Origin: Bacteroides sp. MSB163
GTDB taxonomy: Bacteria; Bacteroidota; Bacteroidia; Bacteroidales; Bacteroidaceae
Assembly (NCBI RefSeq): GCF_036416795.1
Contig: NZ_CP143867.1
Coordinates: forward strand, 4,022,001-4,086,000
DNA: 64,000 nt
Direction: 5' to 3'
Shown here: piece by piece, positions 17,769-26,785 of the stretch
How positions within the stretch are numbered: the stretch's first letter is position 1
How the letters are laid out: every line of letters starts with the position of its first letter
Made by a program: the position numbers and the translations under genes
The notes under the pieces: generated by a model
The model's input: only the letters and a program-made list of their open reading frames with translations
Told to the model about the DNA's origin: nothing
Database searches by the model: none

Positions 17769-19712
17769 TTATAATCTTTCTCCTTTGTACTTTTTATACT
17801 TCTTCATTTCCTGCCTGTCTATAGGCACCAGTCTTATGGCAGCCCCACCGCTGGGTTTCAGTTGGAACTTCATGGTTTGTGAAGCATTGACAAGCAGATA
17901 AGTACATTTCACCTGTGTACTTGTTTTTATCTTTTCTCCCCCATCCGTATAGATGCAGGCGAGGTAATTCTTTTCTTTATCGAGGAACGTGAGAGGTATT
18001 TCTTCTTCAGAACCTTCATTGTTGGTCATGGCTGCAACAAACCATTCCTGACCTTTTCGGCGTGCCATTGTTATGTTTTTGCCGGGAGCGCCATTCAATA
18101 CTTTCGTATCGTCGAATACAGTTTGCAAGTTCTCAAACCATTCCATTTCCGGTTCTCCGTGATAGAACGATGGTTTGTCATACCAGAAGATAGTTTGCAG
18201 AGGGCTGTAGAACACGAGTGATGCTGCCAGTTGGTGAGCATGAGTCGTTTTCAGCCGTTTGTCGAAATAACAGATCGTATAGTCGGCTGCACCGTTTATC
18301 ATACGAGTGAAGGGGAGCGTGACATTATGAGTTGCATCGGGAAATTCTTCGTTTCCACAAATGCCTTCCTGAGTTAATAAATTCGGATAAGTACGGCTGA
18401 AGCCCGAAGGGCGAAATTCATCATGGATATTCATCAGCAGATGATTCTCTGCCGCCAAGCGAACCATGTCGTGCATCCAAGTTGCCCAGCGATGGCTGGC
18501 GTATTGTACGAAACCGGATTTCACTCCGACAATTCCCCATTCGCGGAGCAATGGGAAAAGTTCACGCATTTGCTTCATGAGTGCATGCTGGTTTACGTAC
18601 ACCCAGATACCAACTCCTTTTTCCTTACCATAAGCTATAACACGGGGCATATCCAGTTTGGCAACCACTTTTGTGGCATCCCCGTCATGTGAAGTACAGG
18701 GCATATACCATTGCCAGTCGAAAAGCATATACGGGATATTATGTGCTGCGCAGAAGTCGATGGTTGCAATAGCTCCTTCGGTGGTGATAGTTGTTTCGCG
18801 CATAATCTTGCCTGGTTTTACCCATGCGGCGGCATCGGCAATTTCACACGGCGGATTCAGATTCTGGATGATATCATTGTGTTCCAGCAATTCACCCGGT
18901 TTGTCGGCTGCCATGACTATCTTCCAGGGAGTGGCATAATAAGTCACTACATCCACAGGGCTATACATTACAGAAGTCAGTGTATTCTTTTTCTCTGTGG
19001 AGGCGAGGTATTTGGTCAGACACCAGTCATCTACATCAGCATCTGCCAGTGCGGCCCATTTACCATTCGGGAGTTCCAGCGTAAGGGCACGTTCTACCGG
19101 ATGTTTGATATCATCAATGTTCAGGTACTCAAAGAAAGCTTGTGCCCATTGTTCGGTCCATGCTTTTGTACCTGCCGGTAAGGCGTATTCTGTGAGATCA
19201 CCTACTACTTTATGAAAGATAGCCTTCGGGTGTTCCGGGAAGAAATAGCGGAAAGCTACTCCTTCATTATAGGCACGCGCCTCAATGTTGAGCCGGTAGC
19301 CGGAGTTATCTTTTTTGGAGAGATAAAGGGTGCCGGTCCGGTAATGATCGCGTACACTGCTACGTTCACCGTAAAGCGGCTGCCAGGTGATGTCTGTTTC
19401 GGGTTGGTAAGTCACGGAGTCCACTTCCAGATTGTCCATCCAGCAGGCAGGCTGTTTCAGGTTTCGTGCTCCCAGAGCCATTTCCCATATCCGGTTGTCC
19501 AGTTCCAGTCCGGCACGTGATTCATTGACTACAGGTTGTGATTTGTAATCTACCCGATAACAAAGTTCGTTTACCGCAGGTGAAACCTGCTTCTGGTAAA
19601 ATGCTATTTCATGTGTTCCGTCAGGAGATGTCAGCTTCAGTTCCTTGCCATTGTCTGCAAAGAGGGAAGGAGTGAGAACTAACATAATAATTGCTGATCC
19701 GATAGTCTTCAT
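17769..19712 (-). CDS. GH97 glycosidase (first copy)
   Basis: A 647-residue secreted protein (signal peptide about 19 residues). It shows the GH97 N-terminal beta-sandwich (LTSPDGTHEIAFYQK), a central TIM barrel and a C-terminal sandwich. Family signatures include YGERSSVRDHY, EARAYNEGVAFRY, NIHDEFRPSGFSRTYPN and THNVTLPFTRM. GH97 includes alpha-glucosidases, alpha-galactosidases and beta-L-arabinopyranosidases. The strand that holds the Asp nucleophile in retaining members reads GVKSGFVQ, with Gly, so an inverting SusB-like mechanism is more likely. A sigma element precedes it at 19737-19767. Confidence 0.88.
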   Translation of the reverse strand: MKTIGSAIIMLVLTPSLFADNGKELKLTSPDGTHEIAFYQKQVSPAVNELCYRVDYKSQPVVNESRAGLELDNRIWEMALGARNLKQPACWMDNLEVDSVTYQPETDITWQPLYGERSSVRDHYRTGTLYLSKKDNSGYRLNIEARAYNEGVAFRYFFPEHPKAIFHKVVGDLTEYALPAGTKAWTEQWAQAFFEYLNIDDIKHPVERALTLELPNGKWAALADADVDDWCLTKYLASTEKKNTLTSVMYSPVDVVTYYATPWKIVMAADKPGELLEHNDIIQNLNPPCEIADAAAWVKPGKIMRETTITTEGAIATIDFCAAHNIPYMLFDWQWYMPCTSHDGDATKVVAKLDMPRVIAYGKEKGVGIWVYVNQHALMKQMRELFPLLREWGIVGVKSGFVQYASHRWATWMHDMVRLAAENHLLMNIHDEFRPSGFSRTYPNLLTQEGICGNEEFPDATHNVTLPFTRMINGAADYTICYFDKRLKTTHAHQLAASLVFYSPLQTIFWYDKPSFYHGEPEMEWFENLQTVFDDTKVLNGAPGKNITMARRKGQEWFVAAMTNNEGSEEEIPLTFLDKEKNYLACIYTDGGEKIKTSTQVKCTYLLVNASQTMKFQLKPSGGAAIRLVPIDRQEMKKYKKYKGERL

Positions 19713-19736
19713 ATCTTCGTATTTATTGTTTTTATA

Positions 19737-19767
19737 TAAATACGATTTGGAATATGAGGATACTCAA
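19737..19767 (-). promoter_or_regulatory. Putative ECF-sigma promoter of GH97 (first copy)
   Basis: Minus strand: TTGAGTA (19767-19761), 15-bp spacer, TCGTATTTA (19745-19737). A perfect consensus site, 25 bp before the ATG at 19712. Confidence 0.8.
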
Positions 19768-19773
19768 TGTATT

Positions 19774-22734
19774 CTATCTTTTTAGGGAAATAATGTTCGA
19801 GACAGTTTGTGAAATGACAGGACTTCCAAAAAATGACGAGAAGCCATCTTCCTTTTGTGAACTTCCCTGTACATGGGCTATGAAGAATCCATATACCCGG
19901 TCCTGTTTATTGATCCATGGATAGGCGCCGGCCCAACCCGGTGAACTGATCTGATAGGCTTCTCCTGTTGCTTCATCAATAAGTTCCCGCCATTCTCCCA
20001 AACCATATATGCCAGTATGATATTTTTTCAGTGCACGTTCCACATATTCACCCGGGTGAACTTCTGCATTTCCCACTTGGTCTGCTTGCATTTCATGTAT
20101 GGTTTCGGGTTTCAGTATTTGCTTTTCTTCAAATACGCCATTGTGGTAGATCATATCAAGAAAACGCATGTAGTCGTGCAAAGTGGTACAGAGCCCCCCA
20201 CCCAACATGGGAGCGTGTCCGCCATCTGTATTCACAGGCGTGAAGTGAGAGTTTTTCATCCCTAAAGGTCGGGCTATTAATTCCTGGAATAATTCCTCGA
20301 ATTCTTTATTCATAGCTTTTTCTGCCATCCGGCCGGCTATCTGCATGGCAAGTCCGCCATATTCAAAGCGGGTGCCGGGAGTGAAAACCGTGTCAAGCGG
20401 AAGAATTTCCATGATTGCCGAATCCAGATGATTGTAATTGTCTACGCGTGGTTCCGGCAGATAAGAGCGGACACCCGATGTGTGCGAAAGCAACTGACGT
20501 AAAGTAATCATTCCTTTTATGTCGTTTTTTAATTCAGAAATCCATTTCTTTACACTATCATTCCAGTCCAGTTCGGTGCAGTCTACCACTGCTCCGATTA
20601 CTGCGGCGGCTACCCATTTTCCGGCAGAGGCTACATAGACTTTGGTGTCAGGGGTAAAGTTTTTGTAGTTTTTCTGAAAGATAACGCTATCGTCTCTGAC
20701 TACACAGATTGAGGCTCCCGGATAGTATTTTTTATTCATCCAAGAGTTGACAATGGAGTCAAGTGGCGTAAAATCATAAGCCGTCTGCCGGTTATCGGCA
20801 GGACGGCATGATGTGGAGGACAGATCCCAGTATACAACGTAACGTTGGTGATGTAAGTCATACAGTGGCCTTAAAACATTGCCCTGTGATGTCTTAAATA
20901 TCAGTTCCTCGCCTGTACGCTGTAAACTGTGTTCGAGGTGTTTCTGGTCTATTTGTAAGGTGGTATTCAGCTCAGCCGGAATATGATAATTGTAAGTATA
21001 ATAGTCATTGTATAATGCCGGATCAGAGAATGGTGCCGGAGTTTGCATACCTTCTGTTCCCGCTTCACCGGCCAATACCAGTGGTCCGTATAGCAGGGCT
21101 CCCTTTTGTGGATTATCCGGCGTTGTTTCCAGTTGCAGGCTCATCGGATAATTAGCTTCAATACGATCACCGTCTTTCCATTGGCGGGTTACGGCAATGT
21201 ATGATCCCGGTTTCTGTTTTACCGATACTTTTTTTCCATTGACGTTTACTTTCACATTTTTACTCCATGATGGATAGCGCAGATAAATCGTAGTGGTAAC
21301 AGGCTTGTCCGTTTGGATGGTCAATGCTGTGTTTTCTTCTGCAGGGAAACTTGTTTCTTGGTGCAGAGTTATTCCTTTCGCTCTCCAGTTTACTTCTGAC
21401 GGGATAAAGAGGTTTACGTAGATTCCCTGGTCATTGTGATAATAGATAGCTTCTCCATATTTAGCATGGCTTTCGAAACCACTGCCTACACAACACCAGA
21501 AGGAATTCTCCCGGGTACTATAAACTTTGTGAGAGCCGGAGAGCAAAGGCAAGAAATAGGATACCATTCCTGTTTCAGGGTCTTGTTGCCCAAGGATATG
21601 ATTATAGAGTGCACGTTCGTAGTAGTCGGCAACTTTGGCATCTCCTGTCCAGCAAAACAGGTGGCGACTGAGTTTCAGCATATTGTATGTACAACAAGTC
21701 TCACCGGTATATCCGGTCAGATGTTTGGATAATTGTTGTGGATCGAAATAATGCTCTTTATCACTGCTGCATCCCGGTGCAAAGGTATGATGGTCTATCA
21801 TGGTATGCCAGAAAAAATCAGTCAGTTTCCGACTGCCATTATCCTGCGTCAGCTCGTAGTTGCGTGCTTCGGCAAGAACTTTTGGGATAAAGGTATTCGT
21901 GTGCTTTGTTCCTAAATCATCGCGTTGTTCTTTCAGCGGATCGATAACATCATTGTGATAGAAAAATTCAGCAAGCCATTGATAACGCTCATCGCCGGTG
22001 ATGGCATAAAGATTATAAAAAGATTCGTTCACACCGCCGAATTCATTCCGTATCATCCTTTTCCGGATGGCTTCATCCAGTGGTTTAAGTTTATTATAAG
22101 CCCAGTCGCCCATGCGGGTAACTACTTCCAATGCCTGTTTGTTATCTGCATAGAGGTATTGGTCGATCAATCCGGAGAAGAGCTTGTGTAATGTATACCA
22201 GGGTGCCCATACACTTGTCCCACGTATGTTCCGATTAATCAATTCTTCCGGATATGCACTGAGATACCCGTTTCCCAAAGCTGCTTGTACTTCTGCCAGA
22301 CCTGTAACAAGGCTGTCACCTTTCAACTTGAATATTTCACTTCCGGTAGATGCGTACATGAGCGCATAGGCTGATAGTAAATGCCCTGTTGTATGTCCAC
22401 GCAGTTCGCAGTCCAGTGATTCCCAGCCGCCCAGTTTTTTTACGGTCATATATCCGCCTTCACGTCCGGCAAATACTCCGGCATTGTTGTGGAAACTGTG
22501 CAGCAAACGATTGGTTGCTATGGAGGTCATCCAAATAGAATCACGCATCATATTGTCGCGAAAGCGGCTTGGCAATAAACGTACGTCTTTTAAGTCGAAA
22601 CTTTCTACCTGCATCGGTGCGGTTGTCATTTTTTTCATTTTCCCGGTATGCTGTCCGGGATAAATGGATTGAGCGGAAAGACCGGTTGATAGAGCCGCAC
22701 AGATTGTTATTAGGATTAAACTCTTATTTCTCAT
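19774..22734 (-). CDS. GH127 fused to a serine beta-lactamase-like domain
   Basis: A 986-residue secreted protein. Residues about 30-638 form a GH127 (DUF1680) beta-L-arabinofuranosidase module. The zinc and nucleophile cysteines are in GETCCTYNMLKL and FWCCVGSGF. From about residue 643 a PF00144-type serine hydrolase follows (YYPGASICVVRDDS, active-site Ser/Lys in VASAGKWVAA, LLSHTSGV, FEYGGLAMQIAG), probably an esterase or peptidase rather than a true beta-lactamase. The joint (WDLSSTSCRPAD) matches the start of a separate lipoprotein gene remnant behind the second GH127, so the fusion arose by deletion between adjacent genes. Confidence 0.9.
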   Translation of the reverse strand: MRNKSLILITICAALSTGLSAQSIYPGQHTGKMKKMTTAPMQVESFDLKDVRLLPSRFRDNMMRDSIWMTSIATNRLLHSFHNNAGVFAGREGGYMTVKKLGGWESLDCELRGHTTGHLLSAYALMYASTGSEIFKLKGDSLVTGLAEVQAALGNGYLSAYPEELINRNIRGTSVWAPWYTLHKLFSGLIDQYLYADNKQALEVVTRMGDWAYNKLKPLDEAIRKRMIRNEFGGVNESFYNLYAITGDERYQWLAEFFYHNDVIDPLKEQRDDLGTKHTNTFIPKVLAEARNYELTQDNGSRKLTDFFWHTMIDHHTFAPGCSSDKEHYFDPQQLSKHLTGYTGETCCTYNMLKLSRHLFCWTGDAKVADYYERALYNHILGQQDPETGMVSYFLPLLSGSHKVYSTRENSFWCCVGSGFESHAKYGEAIYYHNDQGIYVNLFIPSEVNWRAKGITLHQETSFPAEENTALTIQTDKPVTTTIYLRYPSWSKNVKVNVNGKKVSVKQKPGSYIAVTRQWKDGDRIEANYPMSLQLETTPDNPQKGALLYGPLVLAGEAGTEGMQTPAPFSDPALYNDYYTYNYHIPAELNTTLQIDQKHLEHSLQRTGEELIFKTSQGNVLRPLYDLHHQRYVVYWDLSSTSCRPADNRQTAYDFTPLDSIVNSWMNKKYYPGASICVVRDDSVIFQKNYKNFTPDTKVYVASAGKWVAAAVIGAVVDCTELDWNDSVKKWISELKNDIKGMITLRQLLSHTSGVRSYLPEPRVDNYNHLDSAIMEILPLDTVFTPGTRFEYGGLAMQIAGRMAEKAMNKEFEELFQELIARPLGMKNSHFTPVNTDGGHAPMLGGGLCTTLHDYMRFLDMIYHNGVFEEKQILKPETIHEMQADQVGNAEVHPGEYVERALKKYHTGIYGLGEWRELIDEATGEAYQISSPGWAGAYPWINKQDRVYGFFIAHVQGSSQKEDGFSSFFGSPVISQTVSNIISLKR

Positions 22735-22759
22735 AACTTTTTTGTTAATTCTTTCTTTA

Positions 22760-22790
22760 TATATACGAAGGAGAGAAATATATTACTCAA
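22760..22790 (-). promoter_or_regulatory. Putative ECF-sigma promoter of GH127-lactamase
   Basis: Minus strand: TTGAGTA (22790-22784), 15-bp spacer, TCGTATAT (22768-22761). Perfect -35. It overlaps the stop codon of the upstream lyase-like gene, 26 bp before the ATG at 22734. Confidence 0.8.
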
Positions 22791-24385
22791 ATATCTTCCA
22801 GCTTTTCAAATGAACGAATCCATTCCACAATTACTGGTTCATTACTGATATTCCCAAAATTGAGAATAAGAGTAATGTTTGTTGGTCTTTCTGTGAAGTG
22901 CGTTCCATTATTTGACAGATAGTCTGTAATCTTGAATACATAGATATCTTTTCCTATCTTTTTAGCTTTATTCGAATCTAATTTCCAAAACTCTGGAGCA
23001 CTGGCAACGCTATAGCTTAATTGCAACCAGTCTTTATTTGCGGATGCTGGAATCTTGGGTGCCTTTACAGCAATATACGGATAGTTTCCTGCGTGGTAGG
23101 AAATCCTTTTCTTTTGCATATTTACTCCGGATGATACGAATGACATAAGATTATCTACCTGTTTATAAGAGCAATTGGCGAAAGTCCATCCTTCCAGTTG
23201 AGAAAGATTCTCATTTATTTGTCCGGGGACTTTTCTTTCATTTGAGTCCTTTCCCAAATAGAACAACAGGCTGCCGAAGCCTGGGTTGTCACAAGTAAAT
23301 CCCGGTCCTTCAGGACGTATCATGCCTAATACAATTTGGGTATATGGCATTTCTAACCCTTTGCGTTCAACATAGTGATTGTATGCTATTTCAAATAATG
23401 AGCGGAAACGTCCCATTCCTTCTTCCCCTAACGTAGTCCAGTTTGAATATTTTCCGGTTATATCTTTCCAGGTAAAGAAAGGTACCTCATAGCCCAGATT
23501 GGATTTGGCTAAGTATTCATAACCTTTCATAAGGCGATTATCCAAAGCACTATACAAATCCTTGCCTTGTGTCCAGGCTATTTCAGCAATTTCCGAGAGG
23601 CATCCTAATCCTAACATAGCATGTTGCTGGTCACGTCCACTTTCCTGTATTTGGCCGGATTCTGCTACGTAGTTGGGAAGAGTTCCATTGTCATGGCCTT
23701 TCAGAAAAAACTCTATGGCGCCTTCATACAACTTTTTATCGTTTAGAAATACTCCGAATGCCATTTGTGCCTTCGTTACTGCAATTCCCCAGTTACCGTT
23801 GGTGTAAGGTTTGGTATTGTAGAAAGTAGTAAGTATCGGCTGGAATACATTTCGGAACATGCTTTCTACTTTGGGAGTATCTCTTGCATCCCATCCGTTG
23901 GCATATTTATCTGCTGTATATGTATATCTCATGATTTCTGCTGCGTTTACCAGCATAAATCCTTGAAGGCCGGCACAAAGCGGATCATCCGGACCTTCTA
24001 TTTTCTTTAGGGTACTTGCATACGCTCTGATAATCTCCATTGCTTTGTCTGCATGAGCCTCTTTTCCTGTGACTATCCAAAGAATGGCATTGTAATAAGC
24101 TGCATTAAAATCTCGTTCACAAGGGTCTTTGGTATAACCATATCTGCCGGCACGGCTGATAGTTTCGAAAGGTCCTTTTATGCAATAATCAGCTTTTCCC
24201 TCAGGCATTCCTCTCATGATGTTGAATGAACCGTAAGCCGGTTGGATCTCATTTCTGACAAGTTCCCGGATTCTTTTTAATGAAGACTCAGAATGAAGTA
24301 AGCCCGGATGAGTAAACTCTTGACTGTTTATATTCAGCATATAAAAGAGAAGAATAAATAACGGAATAAATTTCTTTTTCATCAT
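22787..24385 (-). CDS. Alginate-lyase-like (alpha/alpha toroid) polysaccharide lyase
   Basis: A 532-residue secreted protein (signal peptide about 21 residues). It resembles the alginate_lyase family (PF05426 fold): HPGLLHSESSLKRIRELV near the start, then NAAYYNAILWIVTGKEAHADKA, GNWGIAVTKAQMAFGVF and ESGQIQESGRDQQHAMLGLG. The NWG and RDQQH motifs probably supply catalytic residues. Lyases of this shape cut uronic-acid-containing chains (alginate, glucuronan) by beta-elimination, and PL38-type enzymes of Bacteroides are possible relatives. The product would suit the GH88 in this locus. The exact family is uncertain. Confidence 0.7.
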   Translation of the reverse strand: MMKKKFIPLFILLFYMLNINSQEFTHPGLLHSESSLKRIRELVRNEIQPAYGSFNIMRGMPEGKADYCIKGPFETISRAGRYGYTKDPCERDFNAAYYNAILWIVTGKEAHADKAMEIIRAYASTLKKIEGPDDPLCAGLQGFMLVNAAEIMRYTYTADKYANGWDARDTPKVESMFRNVFQPILTTFYNTKPYTNGNWGIAVTKAQMAFGVFLNDKKLYEGAIEFFLKGHDNGTLPNYVAESGQIQESGRDQQHAMLGLGCLSEIAEIAWTQGKDLYSALDNRLMKGYEYLAKSNLGYEVPFFTWKDITGKYSNWTTLGEEGMGRFRSLFEIAYNHYVERKGLEMPYTQIVLGMIRPEGPGFTCDNPGFGSLLFYLGKDSNERKVPGQINENLSQLEGWTFANCSYKQVDNLMSFVSSGVNMQKKRISYHAGNYPYIAVKAPKIPASANKDWLQLSYSVASAPEFWKLDSNKAKKIGKDIYVFKITDYLSNNGTHFTERPTNITLILNFGNISNEPVIVEWIRSFEKLEDI

Positions 24386-24577
24386 ATTCTTAAAATAATA
24401 AGGTTAATACATATTAGATAGAAGTCAATATGTATTATATAGTATATTATGTGCGAATTTACCTAAAGCAGTATTATACTTTTTAGTTTAATTATGAAAA
24501 ATCATTCTATGAATAATGTATTATGAAACTAAAATGTGTTTTCAGACGGGAATAGATGAATTTAGTTACGATCCATA

Positions 24578-24608
24578 TTGAGTAAAAGAGCTTGCCTATT
24601 CGTTTTTA
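24578..24608 (+). promoter_or_regulatory. Putative ECF-sigma promoter of GH97 (second copy)
   Basis: TTGAGTA at 24578-24584, spacer 24585-24599 (15 bp), TCGTTTTTA at 24600-24608. It points to the plus-strand GH97 gene 122 bp downstream, showing the element follows gene orientation. It sits in the 344-bp divergent gap 24386-24729; no similar element faces the minus-strand lyase gene. Confidence 0.7.
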
Positions 24609-24642
24609 TTTTAAATGCTGGTCTGGAAGAACTATAATTTAA

Positions 24643-24650
24643 TAACTTTG
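24643..24650 (+). promoter_or_regulatory. Possible Bacteroidetes -7 box before GH97 (second copy)
   Basis: TAACTTTG matches TAnnTTTG, but no good -33 box is visible and the gene already has a sigma-type element upstream. It could be a second, housekeeping promoter or chance. Confidence 0.3.
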
Positions 24651-24729
24651 AATTGTGAATTATGGTATGAAAGCATTTTTAAGGCGGTTTATTGATATGT
24701 AAAGTAATAATATAAAGTAGAATTCTGAA

Positions 24730-26661
24730 ATGAAAAAATTATTTGTAGGAGTGTTATGTGTAGCTTTGTCTTTGAGTGTACAGGGCAAAGAGGTGAATAT
24801 GACATCACCGGATGGAAAATACCAGTTTACGTTGAGTGATAGCGGTGGACAGTTACATTATTCTTTGATTTGGAACGGAAAACAGACAGTAAAACCTTCC
24901 TTATTGGGAATCAATGCAAATGTAGAATGGCGGGATGGGGTTGAAATCGGAACTGTGGATAGTAGTCGGAAAGATACGATCTGGCATCCAGTTTATGGCG
25001 AAAGAAGTGAAATTAAAGACTGCTATCATGCATGGAAAATAGTTGTCAACCGTCAGAACGGACGTGATAAGTTTATTCTTGATGTCCGAGCCTATGATGA
25101 AGGAATTGCCTTCCGTTACCATTTTCCGGGTGGACAATATTTGAAGATTACAGATGAGTATACAGAATATACTATGCCCGAAGGTACTAAAGCCTATTTT
25201 ACTCCCAAAGCCCAGACCCCGTATTCTTATCTGCCTCTTGAAAACTGGCCGGGCGAATCGGACCGTCCGTTGCTGCTGACACTGGCAGATGGAGGATATG
25301 TCTGCCTGGCTGAAGCACAAGTAGTGGACTATGTACGTACGAAGTTCAATGTGTCACCGACTAAAAAGAATACGATTATATCGGCTATGTATGGTCCGGT
25401 AGAAGATATTGCTCCTTATTCTACTCCGTGGCGTGTAATCATGTGTGCTGACAAGCCGGGTGGGATTTTGGAGCACAACGATATTCTGTTAAATTTGAAT
25501 CCGCCATGTCGGATTAAGGATACTTCTTGGATTAAACCGGGAAAGGTGATGCGTGAAGTGACCTTGACCACAGAAGGTGGAAAAGCTTTGGTCGATTTTG
25601 CTGTAAAACGGAATCTGCAATACATCCATTTTGATGCCGGGTGGTATGGTTTTGAGTATGATAAGGCTTCAGATGCTACTACTGTAACACTTGATCCGCA
25701 TAGGAATCCGAAAATAGATGCTCTGAATCTGAAAGAAGTGGTTGCTTATGCGAAGCAGCATGGTATCGGAGTTATACTCTATGTTAATCAGCGGGCTTTG
25801 CAGCAACAGTTGGATGAGATACTTCCTTTGTATAAATCATGGGGAATCTCGGGGATTAAGTTTGGATTCGTGCAGGTAGGTTCACAGGTGTGGACAAAAT
25901 GGATGCACGAAGCCGTGAAAAAGTGTGCTGATTATGGGTTAATGGTAGACATTCATGATGAATACCGTCCGACAGGCTTTAGTCGTACTTATCCTAACCT
26001 GATGACTCAGGAAGGTATTCGCGGCAATGAGGAATTTCCGGATGCCACTCATAATGTTACGTTGCCTTTTACCCGCTTTGTAGCCGGAGCAGCCGATTAT
26101 ACAATATGTTACTATCGCCAGGACTTTGGCAGGCTGAACGTTGAAAAAGATAATTATGGTGTTCCTCGTTCTAAGTCCATCCAGACTACACCGGCGCATC
26201 AACTGGCCTTAGCAGCTGTCTATTACAGTCCCCTGCAATATATATATTGGTATGATAAGCCTTCGGATTCGCAGGACGAACCGGAATTAAAGTTCTTTGA
26301 TGATGTGTACACCACCTGGGATGATACGAAGGTTTTACAAGGTGAAGTCGGTGAGTTTATTACTGTGGCTCGCCGGAGAGGAGAGGAATGGTTCATAGGC
26401 TCAATTACAAATAATGATGCACGGACGTTACCGGTTGATTTGAGTTTTCTGCCTGCAGGAAAAGATTATGTAGCTGAAATTTATACAGATGGCGACAAAT
26501 CTATTCCTACACGAACGAAAGTCAGAGTCTCAAAATTCCGTGTCAATGCCAAGACTGTTCTGTATTTTAATCTGAGGGCTTCGGGAGGTTCTGCCATTCG
26601 TTTAGTGCCTGAAGTGACTAAGGATAAATCTTTGAAAACCTATAAACAACAGAAGTTGTGA
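24730..26661 (+). CDS. GH97 glycosidase (second copy)
   Basis: A 643-residue secreted protein (signal peptide ending VQGK near residue 20), collinear with the GH97 at 17769-19712. It shares signatures such as YGERSEIKDCYHAWK, DVRAYDEGIAFRYHFPGG, DIHDEYRPTGFSRTYPN and THNVTLPFTRF. It has a longer barrel loop (DRTSD-like segment YDKASDATTVTLD). The strand holding the retaining nucleophile reads GIKFGFVQ with Gly, as in the first copy. It is one of only two enzyme genes of the locus on the plus strand. A short gene remnant lies just after its stop. Confidence 0.88.
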   Translation: MKKLFVGVLCVALSLSVQGKEVNMTSPDGKYQFTLSDSGGQLHYSLIWNGKQTVKPSLLGINANVEWRDGVEIGTVDSSRKDTIWHPVYGERSEIKDCYHAWKIVVNRQNGRDKFILDVRAYDEGIAFRYHFPGGQYLKITDEYTEYTMPEGTKAYFTPKAQTPYSYLPLENWPGESDRPLLLTLADGGYVCLAEAQVVDYVRTKFNVSPTKKNTIISAMYGPVEDIAPYSTPWRVIMCADKPGGILEHNDILLNLNPPCRIKDTSWIKPGKVMREVTLTTEGGKALVDFAVKRNLQYIHFDAGWYGFEYDKASDATTVTLDPHRNPKIDALNLKEVVAYAKQHGIGVILYVNQRALQQQLDEILPLYKSWGISGIKFGFVQVGSQVWTKWMHEAVKKCADYGLMVDIHDEYRPTGFSRTYPNLMTQEGIRGNEEFPDATHNVTLPFTRFVAGAADYTICYYRQDFGRLNVEKDNYGVPRSKSIQTTPAHQLALAAVYYSPLQYIYWYDKPSDSQDEPELKFFDDVYTTWDDTKVLQGEVGEFITVARRRGEEWFIGSITNNDARTLPVDLSFLPAGKDYVAEIYTDGDKSIPTRTKVRVSKFRVNAKTVLYFNLRASGGSAIRLVPEVTKDKSLKTYKQQKL

Positions 26662-26686
26662 TGAAACATGTAAAAGAGATAGATAA

Positions 26687-26761
26687 AAAGTTACGGTAGT
26701 GGTGTGGCAGTATGGTAGGAGTGCAGCACCTAAGATTCAAACGGCCGAACCTATTAAATAA
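26687..26761 (+). pseudogene. 3'-end remnant of a paralogue of the alpha/beta-hydrolase gene
   Basis: Twenty-four in-frame codons plus TAA encode KVTVVVWQYG, a divergent link, then KIQTAEPIK. The C-terminus of the intact protein at 26786-28399 reads KVTVVAWQYGIAGKVQTAEPVE. A stop codon directly precedes the matching part, so only the tail of a lost gene remains. It is in opposite orientation to the intact gene, which ends 25 bp away. Confidence 0.65.
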
Positions 26762-26785
26762 ACATCCTCTATTGGGTGGTTACAG

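Noticed and set aside
19774..22734. A true antibiotic-resistance beta-lactamase
   Set aside because: The domain is fused to a GH127 enzyme, sits in a polysaccharide locus and has a Tyr-Gly-Gly in place of the class C Tyr-x-Asn; an esterase-like serine hydrolase is more likely.
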